This document shows, piece after piece, positions 15,660 through 21,134 of a stretch of 28,507 nt of DNA. The stretch is from a virus. Positions within the stretch are counted from its first letter, which is position 1; each line of letters begins with the position of its first letter. The DNA lies in the IMG/VR virus record IMGVR_UViG_3300048033_001438, positions 1-28,507 of that record; one strand, written 5' to 3'. The notes below the pieces were generated by a model that saw only the letters and a list, made by a program, of their open reading frames with translations, did no database searches and was not told where the DNA came from. The translations under genes were made by a program, and so were the position numbers.

Positions 15660-15949
15660 AGTTCGTCGTCTTCGTGTGTATAGATTTCTTCGTTAATCGT
15701 CAAACCGCTTAAGTTTTCCCATAAGGTGCATTCGAAAATTAAGTCACACCAATCATCTTCGCCAATTGCAAGAATCCAATCTGGTGGACTTTCAGACCAA
15801 CCTGTTCCATGTTTATAATGAATATGGCTTTCGTTTGAATCTTCTTCAAGTCGAATAGTCAAAGGTTTACCATCAACCTCCAATTCATAGTTTGTAGTCT
15901 TTTTGAAATAAACCTCATTAGGTTCTTGTGTTAGTTTAATTTTTGCCAT
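15656..15949 (-). CDS. Small acidic protein of unknown function
   Basis: 97 residues, acidic (many Asp and Glu, especially near the C terminus), with a likely beta-rich N-terminal half (YELEVDGKPLTIRLEED). No motif recognised. It sits between dCMP deaminase and the membrane microprotein, and its stop overlaps the latter's start. An imperfect late-promoter-like GATAAATA lies just upstream (15955-15962) but has one mismatch. A role in nucleotide or DNA modification is only suggested by position. Confidence 0.78.
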   Translation of the reverse strand: MAKIKLTQEPNEVYFKKTTNYELEVDGKPLTIRLEEDSNESHIHYKHGTGWSESPPDWILAIGEDDWCDLIFECTLWENLSGLTINEEIYTHEDDEL

Positions 15950-15963
15950 AAATTTATTTATCG

Positions 15964-16401
15964 TTATTTAAGGTACGTTACTTTTACGCCGGCTTCTTCT
16001 AGATAGTCCATTCCTTTTCCACAAGAATCGTTCCATCGTATGTTGCTGGCTTCTCCCATAACAACTTCTTTTATGCCGACTTGAATAATAGCTTTAGAAC
16101 ATTCATGGCAACAGGGTAATCCGTGCACATACATTGTTGCACCATTAAGTGAAACTCCGTTATGTGCACAGTTGTATATTGCATTCATTTCAGCATGGAC
16201 AATGCGATCATATTTTGTTTCGCGGTTCTTATATAATTCATCACTATCGTCCATGCCTCGAGGAAAGCCATTATATCCCTGAGACAACACTTGTCCTGAT
16301 TCGCCAATAACTACTGCACCGCATTGCGTTGAAGGATCTTTCGACCATTGCGCAATATCGCGAGCTAAATCTAAATAGCGTTTATTCCATTTATTACTCA
16401 T
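15964..16401 (-). CDS. cd: dCMP deaminase
   Basis: 145 residues. It deaminates dCMP to dUMP, feeding thymidylate synthesis. The zinc-dependent deaminase signature is complete: HAEMNAI (H69, catalytic E71) and PCCHEC (C98 and C101 as zinc ligands). The N-terminal DPSTQCGAVV and GYNGFPRG match phage and bacterial dCMP deaminases. ATG 16401 overlaps the upstream gene by 8 bp (ATGAGTAA); an upstream TTG would add one residue. It shares an operon with alpha-glucosyltransferase and so contributes to reshaping the pyrimidine pool. Confidence 0.95.
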   Translation of the reverse strand: MSNKWNKRYLDLARDIAQWSKDPSTQCGAVVIGESGQVLSQGYNGFPRGMDDSDELYKNRETKYDRIVHAEMNAIYNCAHNGVSLNGATMYVHGLPCCHECSKAIIQVGIKEVVMGEASNIRWNDSCGKGMDYLEEAGVKVTYLK

Positions 16402-16777
16402 CAATGTATTCTGACTTTAAGTCAAAAAGACTTTGAGTCTCCTTTGGTTTTTCTCGATTCAAAAAATCTTTGTTAGGATCTTGACCTTCGATACCACCTC
16501 TTGCGTACGCACCAATAAAGGATGCATAGTTGATTAAGTCTTTACAAGAGTCTTCGATTGATTCGAAGTTTTGCTCGTAATCAGGATCATTTTCCATAGC
16601 TTCAATTACGGAATACATTCTAAGAACTTTAGCGTACACAATATCTAATATCGTAAGAGCACCTCGAGGATAGTAGTCAGCTTGACTAATACGAGATTTA
16701 TCGTTTTGATAATCGTTTGATTTACGCAACTGCAAAGCAATTGCTTCGTTAATAATTTTGATTGATTCTTTATCCAT
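16394..16777 (-). CDS. Nucleotide-modification-associated domain 1-like protein (Nmad1/DUF1599)
   Basis: 127 residues, all-helical. The arrangement DYQNDKSR, then GALTILDIVYAKVLRMYS, then ESIEDSCKDLINYASFIGAY fits the Nmad1 (DUF1599) pattern, a family found in phages with modified DNA. The E-D/D-L-I-N-Y-A helix probably forms an acidic site, as in all-alpha NTP pyrophosphatases. It is first in the operon fed by the promoter at 16787-16815, whose predicted +1 lies only about 3 nt before the ATG. Adjacent dCMP deaminase and alpha-glucosyltransferase support a role in nucleotide modification. Confidence 0.72.
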   Translation of the reverse strand: MDKESIKIINEAIALQLRKSNDYQNDKSRISQADYYPRGALTILDIVYAKVLRMYSVIEAMENDPDYEQNFESIEDSCKDLINYASFIGAYARGGIEGQDPNKDFLNREKPKETQSLFDLKSEYIDE

Positions 16778-16786
16778 TATCTATAT

Positions 16787-16815
16787 ATTATACCTTAAGT
16801 TTAGTGTTTTGTAAA
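16787..16815 (-). promoter_or_regulatory. Early-type promoter of the modification operon
   Basis: Minus strand: TTTACA, 17 nt, TATAAT, with AAACTTAAGG before the -10. It overlaps the 3' end of the upstream gene. The -10 ends 9 nt before the ATG, so the transcript should have a leader of about 3 nt. Confidence 0.88.
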
Positions 16816-17309
16816 TGGTTAACGTTTAAAACTCGCCATGTATCGCCTTTTCTTTCTGACAAATTAACTGCTTCTCTAAGAGGAAGGATTCCTTTAAACT
16901 CAAATTCTAAAACTTGTCCAATCTTATAATAGTTTTCTATGTTTTGAGTATAGCCAACGATATGAGTAAGTTGCTTACGCTCATAAGACTGAATCATTTT
17001 AGGAATATCGTTTAGACAAATATTGGGCCATTGGGCTGGTTTGCGTTTTAAGTCGATGAAAGTATTGTCGTCATACTTCCAATCGTGACGCCATTGGTAA
17101 TTTTCCTCTTCGCCTGTTTCCGGATTAGTTGCGATTTTATCTACTTTCATTTTACCAGCACGACGTGCGGTGAACTCAAGTGCAAGTGCATCTACGTTTT
17201 CACGACTGCTATACGCTGGTTTCTTTGCCTCTTCATCGAGTCTATTGAGCAACCATTCGTCTACTACGTATGTATGATTATTAATTATTTCTGCAATCTC
17301 TTCAATCAT
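16788..17309 (-). CDS. Unknown protein, possibly PD-(D/E)XK nuclease-like
   Basis: 173 residues; no confident family. Residues ~38-105 contain ALEFTARRAGKMKVD, then DDNTFIDLKRKP, which could be the E...D...(D/E)xK core of a PD-(D/E)XK nuclease, with a following helix IPKMIQSYERKQL. The rest (LEFEFKGILPLREAVNL) is beta-rich. The ATG overlaps the stop of gene 42 as ATGA, so it is coupled to hydroxymethylcytosine synthesis. A nuclease distinguishing modified from unmodified DNA would fit this position, but the catalytic reading is tentative. It could equally be a small phage-specific protein. Confidence 0.72.
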   Translation of the reverse strand: MIEEIAEIINNHTYVVDEWLLNRLDEEAKKPAYSSRENVDALALEFTARRAGKMKVDKIATNPETGEEENYQWRHDWKYDDNTFIDLKRKPAQWPNICLNDIPKMIQSYERKQLTHIVGYTQNIENYYKIGQVLEFEFKGILPLREAVNLSERKGDTWRVLNVNHLQNTKLKV

Positions 17310-18064
17310 GTGTGTTTTGAGTTTGTAGGAAATGTTATCGCTTCCATAGTATTACCAAAGCATTCGTCAGCGATTGAAATAGTTTCTTGTCGTTTATTTT
17401 CAGACGCAATAAACTCGTCGATGAATTTGAAGTGGCGTTCGTAAACGTGCATTGAACCAACATTCCAATAGATGTTACCAAGTTCAACTTTAAGTTCGTG
17501 GCACATCATATCTGCCATGTACTTTTGCCAAGCGAAATCATTACGATAGCCAAAGACTACATCATTACTACGCATTTGAACAACTACTTCGAGTTTGTTG
17601 TCGCGAATCATATATTGAACTGCGTTAGTACAGATAAAGTCAGACATACCATTTTTGTTGTATTCTTTCCAAATACTTGGACGCGTATAAATCATAACTG
17701 CACGACGTGAGTCTGGATTCTTGTGAAGTTCCATTGCGCAATTATAGTATTGACTGAAGTTATCTTCGTGAAAAGTAAGATAACCATAGTTGGAATTAAT
17801 CATACCTTTTTTATCAGATATCATTTGCCAAATTTGTGGAACATCACCTTCGATGTCATTGACGTTAAGTGAACGAGATAAGTACCAATCGAGTTCACGA
17901 TTGATATAGTCTTGATTAATTTTACCAAAGACTGTGGGTTCGTCTGCTACAAAATTAGCATTAACGATTTCAATTGTTTTTACGCCAGTTTTATCTTGAA
18001 CGTAATCTTCTGATTTGCGTTTACGAACAAATTCGTTGCGTATATTTTTTACGGAGTTTTGCAT
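17306..18064 (-). CDS. 42: dCMP hydroxymethylase (T4 gp42 type)
   Basis: 252 residues (T4 gp42 is about 246). It converts dCMP to 5-hydroxymethyl-dCMP with methylenetetrahydrofolate. The family is related to thymidylate synthase: NSNYG (91-95), NPDSRR (116-121), catalytic Cys145 in DFICTNAVQYM, and RSNDVVFGYRNDFAWQKY. In the last block Asp176 aligns with the Asn that selects dUMP in thymidylate synthase; Asp there marks dCMP use. VDKTGVKTIEI-like, FVADEP and MIYTRPS blocks match recalled T4 gp42 rather than ThyA. The promoter at 18072-18101 places +1 at or one base before the ATG. Its product is the substrate base for Agt after incorporation. Confidence 0.94.
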   Translation of the reverse strand: MQNSVKNIRNEFVRKRKSEDYVQDKTGVKTIEIVNANFVADEPTVFGKINQDYINRELDWYLSRSLNVNDIEGDVPQIWQMISDKKGMINSNYGYLTFHEDNFSQYYNCAMELHKNPDSRRAVMIYTRPSIWKEYNKNGMSDFICTNAVQYMIRDNKLEVVVQMRSNDVVFGYRNDFAWQKYMADMMCHELKVELGNIYWNVGSMHVYERHFKFIDEFIASENKRQETISIADECFGNTMEAITFPTNSKHT

Positions 18065-18071
18065 ACGGTAT

Positions 18072-18101
18072 ATTATACTCTAGGTTTAGATAGTCTGTAA
18101 A
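18072..18101 (-). promoter_or_regulatory. Early-type promoter of gene 42
   Basis: Minus strand: TTTACA, 18 nt, TATAAT, with the AACCTAGAG spacer variant. The -10 ends 7 nt before the ATG, giving a leaderless or 1-nt-leader transcript. Confidence 0.82.
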
Positions 18102-18105
18102 CCTA

Positions 18106-18366
18106 TTAATGCCCTTTTTGTACAAGTGTATAGCTTGGAATAATTGGAGCATTTTCTCCATTGAAAAATGTTTCTACCCATTCAAGGCGGGTTTCTTCTG
18201 GAAGGCGATCAAAAATACGATCTGCCATAGGTGTGAAGTGTGTGACTTCAACCGTAACGCTTCCAGTTTTTTTGTTAGTGTCTACATTAATGGAATGATC
18301 TCGAGTTGAGTATTCATCTCGAGTTTTAGTGAGTGTTTCAAATTTTATGTGTTTTACTTTTTGCAT
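18106..18366 (-). CDS. Small protein of unknown function
   Basis: 86 residues. No family recognised. The sequence suggests a beta-sheet region (HSINVDTNKKTGSVTVEVTH) followed by a helical, acidic stretch (LPEETRLEWVETFFNGENA). ATG 18366 is chosen because it falls 7 nt after the stop of the preceding gene, whereas longer frames would overlap that gene. It is the last member of the small-gene cluster following tRNA-Ser. Confidence 0.7.
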   Translation of the reverse strand: MQKVKHIKFETLTKTRDEYSTRDHSINVDTNKKTGSVTVEVTHFTPMADRIFDRLPEETRLEWVETFFNGENAPIIPSYTLVQKGH

Positions 18367-18373
18367 ATTAAAT

Positions 18374-18565
18374 TTATTTATTGAGTTTTTTACTATCAAC
18401 GAAACACTCTGGCTTTTCAGCAAATACGTTAATCGGTGCGCCAGGACTTCCCCACCACTTTTCAGCTTGGAGTTTTACTTCATTGGTAAGAGCACGATCG
18501 CAGTCTTTTCCAAAGCTTATGCAACCGCGTTCGGTGCACCAACATCTATCTTTATATCCTATCAT
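18374..18565 (-). CDS. Small Cys-rich protein
   Basis: 63 residues with a CWCTERGC cluster followed by C22 and C54, suggesting a small metal-binding fold. No family recognised. It starts 3 nt after the preceding gene's stop and fills the space before the next one, consistent with the packed operon. Function unknown. Confidence 0.65.
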   Translation of the reverse strand: MIGYKDRCWCTERGCISFGKDCDRALTNEVKLQAEKWWGSPGAPINVFAEKPECFVDSKKLNK

Positions 18566-18568
18566 AAT

Positions 18569-18835
18569 TTACATGCTCCAATAAGTTTCACTTGAGGGTG
18601 AGCAATAATAAGGCGTGTCATATCGCTCTTGAAAGTCTTTTCCACTCATCATATTTTTTCTTGTGACGTACGTTTCGTGAATTTCGTATCGCTCGTTTTC
18701 TGCGATTGAATCTTTAACACCTTTTTCCAAAGAAGATTTTTCCATGTTTGGCCAATCATCTTTAGTGACCAACTTTTCTCCTCGCTTACAGCGTTTGTCG
18801 CTGCGATAAATTTCAACTGTATAATCTTTAAGCAT
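18569..18835 (-). CDS. Small phage protein of unknown function
   Basis: 88 residues. The N terminus YTVEIYRSDKRCKRGEKLV is a beta-strand-rich, basic segment that I recall from other T4-like marine phages without a function. The C-terminal part is polar with Tyr clusters. ATG 18835 overlaps the upstream gene by 8 bp. It lies in the early-type small-gene operon. Confidence 0.75.
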   Translation of the reverse strand: MLKDYTVEIYRSDKRCKRGEKLVTKDDWPNMEKSSLEKGVKDSIAENERYEIHETYVTRKNMMSGKDFQERYDTPYYCSPSSETYWSM

Positions 18836-19166
18836 TTTTAATTAAAGGATAAATAGGATTTTCGATCTTTTTCCAACCAAATGACTCGCATAAAAAATAC
18901 TCTCCATCTACTACGACTATATCACCAGTCGATAAAGAATAGTGCCTTTGTGCTCGAAAATCATTTGCAATGTTGAGCTCGACTTCGCTTAGCATTTCTT
19001 CAGGAGCGTTTAAGATGTGAAACACGAGTTCAGCAGCTTCTTCGGCAAAACGTTCCTTTTTAATTTGAGGAAGATCGCATTTAAAAATCAACTCTCGCCC
19101 TGCATGTTCGTCTGCGTCAAACGCCCCTCTAGAATTATATGGTCGATGTATTTCGATCTTATTCAT
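18828..19166 (-). CDS. Small protein with a STGDIVVVDGEYF-type beta motif
   Basis: 112 residues. The C-terminal half contains YSLSTGDIVVVDGEYFLCES followed by FGWKKI, a beta-barrel-like motif that I recall from other phage and archaeal-virus small proteins, possibly YodL-like. The N-terminal half is helical and acidic. ATG 19166 is chosen, one base after the upstream stop; a TTG at 19175 is less likely. Function unknown. Confidence 0.75.
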   Translation of the reverse strand: MNKIEIHRPYNSRGAFDADEHAGRELIFKCDLPQIKKERFAEEAAELVFHILNAPEEMLSEVELNIANDFRAQRHYSLSTGDIVVVDGEYFLCESFGWKKIENPIYPLIKNA

Positions 19167-19167
19167 A

Positions 19168-19449
19168 TTAAGCAACCTTTGTTAAAAGTGAAGGAGAAAC
19201 GCGCCAGTTCTGAGTGTGCGTTGAGATGTTAATCGTTTTGCGATTTACCTTTTCAACGATTCCTTCGATGAGTCGTGAACCCGAAGTAAATTGAACCGTG
19301 TCACCTACTGTGAATGTCGATGCGACTGCAGCAATAAGTTTTTTGCTTTGAATTTTGTGTAGTTCAACTACGTGATTCAGATCGTCGCGATCCATTTTTG
19401 CAAATAGTACGTAGAGATCTTTCATTTCGTTTTGTGTGAGTTTAGCCAT
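19168..19449 (-). CDS. Small KOW/SH3-like barrel protein
   Basis: 93 residues. The first half is helical (MKDLYVLFAKMDRDDLNHVV). The second half, FTVGDTVQFTSGSRLIEGIV followed by EKVNRKTINI and WRVSPSLLTKV, looks like a KOW/Tudor-type small beta barrel, which often binds nucleic acid or ribosomal and transcription partners. The leader before ATG 19449 is A/C-rich with no Shine-Dalgarno sequence. It follows the tRNA gene in the same transcript. Confidence 0.78.
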   Translation of the reverse strand: MAKLTQNEMKDLYVLFAKMDRDDLNHVVELHKIQSKKLIAAVASTFTVGDTVQFTSGSRLIEGIVEKVNRKTINISTHTQNWRVSPSLLTKVA

Positions 19450-19493
19450 AATTTTGTTTTTGTGTTTTTGTGAGTGCCATGTTTAGGAAAAAA

Positions 19494-19583
19494 TGGCGGA
19501 GATAGTAGGATTCGAACCTACGGAAGCGATTAAACTTCGGCTCTTTAGCAAAGAGCTACCTTAAGCCTCTCAGTCATATCTCC
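19494..19583 (-). tRNA. tRNA-Ser (anticodon GCU)
   Basis: A complete 90-nt class II tRNA. The acceptor stem pairs GGAGATA with TATCTCC, followed by discriminator G and an encoded CCA. The anticodon arm is GCTCT-TTGCTAA-AGAGC, so the anticodon is GCU (reads AGC/AGU). The long variable arm has a GAAG/CTTC stem, and the T arm is GTAGG-TTCGAAT-CCTAC. It is transcribed from the promoter at 19617-19645 together with downstream small genes. Confidence 0.96.
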
Positions 19584-19616
19584 ATATAATTTATCTTTAT
19601 TAATTATTATAGAACT

Positions 19617-19645
19617 ATTATACCATAAGAAACACGGTGTGTGAA
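19617..19645 (-). promoter_or_regulatory. Early-type promoter of tRNA-Ser and small-gene operon
   Basis: Minus strand: TTCACA, 17 nt, TATAAT, with CTTATGG before the -10. The -10 ends 33 nt upstream of the tRNA 5' end. Confidence 0.82.
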
Positions 19646-19674
19646 CCGTTATTTTCATCCCACAAGCCCTTAAG

Positions 19675-19698
19675 TCATCTAAGTAGTTGATAGACAAT
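19675..19698. repeat. Direct repeat, copy 1
   Basis: TCATCTAAGTAGTTGATAG followed by ACAAT. It matches 19727-19750 at 23 of 24 positions, 52 bp apart. It lies in the noncoding gap between the primase-like gene and the tRNA promoter. Confidence 0.85.
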
Positions 19699-19703
19699 CA
19701 GAT

Positions 19704-19719
19704 AAAAAATGCATTTTTT
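19704..19719. repeat. Perfect 16-bp AT palindrome
   Basis: AAAAAATGCATTTTTT, a perfect inverted repeat located between the two direct repeats. It could act as a weak terminator for the primase transcript, a protein-binding site, or a melting element. Confidence 0.7.
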
Positions 19720-19726
19720 TGCACTT

Positions 19727-19750
19727 TCATCTAAGTAGTTGATAGTCAAT
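19727..19750. repeat. Direct repeat, copy 2
   Basis: TCATCTAAGTAGTTGATAG followed by TCAAT. It overlaps the last 5 bp of the primase-like gene. Confidence 0.85.
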
Positions 19751-20690
19751 TACTTACGCTTCGAAGGGCAAAATCAATTGCTCGTTGAGCTTCAAGCCTC
19801 ACAGGACGGCTTTTGTACCATCCGCCGGTTTCCCTATCCAACTCTCGTACGAGGGCTTCTACCTCCTCTGAGGTGATTGGATATCCACGCTTAATGGCAT
19901 TTGCAGAGATTGACATCATAATCTGATACATTTTGGAGTACCAGCCCGATTCACCAATCGTCATATATTCGTTGATCAACGTTTTGTTTACAAAAGGACA
20001 ATCACGATATGATGTCCAAGAATAGTTACTATTCGTCAATTGTGTTTTACGATATTCGTCAAGCTGTTTTTGAATTGCTTCAGGAAATTGAGATCCAAAA
20101 CTATTATGAGTATTCTCATTCACGAAATGGTGCTTATCCATCAATTCATCAGGATCAAGTATAGGACCATTGTGTTTAAAAATAAATTGATAAGAATTTG
20201 GATAATCCGCAGGAACGTAGTACATGCGAGACAAGTCTTTGGTCTGCGGATCGCCAAGAGAATTAAATTCTTGATTCACTGCAAACCAAAGATGTTTGAT
20301 TTTATTTGCTTCTACGTGTTTCGTTAACGGAAATACTATTCTGAACTTTGGTTTTTCTTTTGTGCTAGATGCTGAACTATAGCAAACGAATCGATTTCTT
20401 TCGAATGTTTTAATAGCTTCTTCAAACGTACCTTCGTATTCGTCGATGTCGAGTGCCACCCAACCACCCCACGAAAGTACATTGCGATTTGCTCGTGTAG
20501 TTCCTTTTTCGTAAACTGCTGGTGTAATAAGCGCTGATCCATTTTTTCGTTCTCCTTTTTTAGGTTTGTATCCTGGTTGTTCGCTTAACATATATAGCAA
20601 CTCCTCGAACTTTTCCCAAGTGGAAAAAGTCATTTGACGGTGTGTCTTATTGTCAAATATTGAGTTGAATATTGTTAGACTATATTCCAT
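19746..20690 (-). CDS. Primase-like protein (archaeo-eukaryotic primase / PrimPol-type)
   Basis: 314 residues. GWVALDIDEYEG (76-87) supplies an hDhD metal-binding motif (D81, D83), followed by FVCYSSASSTKEKPKFRIVF and later DLSRMYYVPADYP. This is the pattern of the archaeo-eukaryotic primase/PrimPol fold, not of the TOPRIM primase gp61 used by T4. The C-terminal third is helical. ATG 20690 is chosen (11-bp overlap with the upstream gene and a GGA 8 nt away); earlier starts at 20711 or 20726 overlap more. Next to the polymerase gene, and with no gp61 in the window, it may be the replicative primase. The fold assignment is moderately confident. Confidence 0.75.
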   Translation of the reverse strand: MEYSLTIFNSIFDNKTHRQMTFSTWEKFEELLYMLSEQPGYKPKKGERKNGSALITPAVYEKGTTRANRNVLSWGGWVALDIDEYEGTFEEAIKTFERNRFVCYSSASSTKEKPKFRIVFPLTKHVEANKIKHLWFAVNQEFNSLGDPQTKDLSRMYYVPADYPNSYQFIFKHNGPILDPDELMDKHHFVNENTHNSFGSQFPEAIQKQLDEYRKTQLTNSNYSWTSYRDCPFVNKTLINEYMTIGESGWYSKMYQIMMSISANAIKRGYPITSEEVEALVRELDRETGGWYKSRPVRLEAQRAIDFALRSVSN

Positions 20691-21093
20691 TAAGCAATCC
20701 GTGATTTCCATCGTGGCTAGGCGCAATCCAGCCTGTAGGCTTTACCAAATCTGGCAAACCTAAAGGATTAGGACGTGTTTCTTTTACGCCAACCTCTTTA
20801 GACATATTTGCTTGATGAACTTCATCCCAAGCCTGATGGGCATCTACGCCAAGCGCGTCAAGTGTACCAATAGCAACCACACACAAATCAATCAATCCAT
20901 CGACAACTTCTTCAGCGTCGATTGGAATACCTGCTTTTGCGGCGTTTTCAGTTTCACCTAATTCTTCGTGTAAAAAATCTAATCTAAAACGTAAAAAAGA
21001 TCGTAGCATAACACTATCGAAGTTCTTTACGGCGTTTCGCACACCATACTTTGTGTGCATATCATTTATATCTTGTACCCAGTCTTTACTCAT
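20680..21093 (-). CDS. All-alpha NTP pyrophosphatase-like protein (MazG/HisE type)
   Basis: 137 residues. FLHEELGETENA (E43, E44, E47) and DAEEVVDGLIDLCVVAIGTL (acidic residues E62, D65, D69) form the EExxE...ExxD metal-binding site of all-alpha NTP pyrophosphatases, followed by DEVHQANMSK, a tail typical of the PRA-PH/MazG group. T4 removes dCTP with gp56, a different branch of the same fold, so a dCTP/dCDP-cleaving role that favours hydroxymethyl-dCTP is plausible but unproven. The promoter at 21103-21131 gives a near-leaderless transcript. Confidence 0.83.
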   Translation of the reverse strand: MSKDWVQDINDMHTKYGVRNAVKNFDSVMLRSFLRFRLDFLHEELGETENAAKAGIPIDAEEVVDGLIDLCVVAIGTLDALGVDAHQAWDEVHQANMSKEVGVKETRPNPLGLPDLVKPTGWIAPSHDGNHGLLNGI

Positions 21094-21102
21094 TATCTAT
21101 AT

Positions 21103-21131
21103 ATTATAATCTAAGTTTATTGTTTTGTACA
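21103..21131 (-). promoter_or_regulatory. Early-type promoter of the NTP pyrophosphatase-like gene
   Basis: Minus strand: TGTACA, 17 nt, TATAAT. From the -10 to the ATG it reads TATAATATATAGATAATG, the same as at 16787. The predicted leader is about 3 nt. Confidence 0.86.
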
Positions 21132-21134
21132 CTC

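Noticed and set aside
15955-15962. Near late promoter GATAAATA before the 97-residue gene
   Set aside because: One mismatch at a key position, and the gene already belongs to an early-type operon.
17306-18064. Thymidylate synthase
   Set aside because: The sequence blocks and Asp176 fit T4 dCMP hydroxymethylase better than ThyA.
19494-19750. tRNA with nearby direct repeats as an integration site
   Set aside because: The repeats do not copy tRNA sequence, and nothing in the window suggests a temperate phage.
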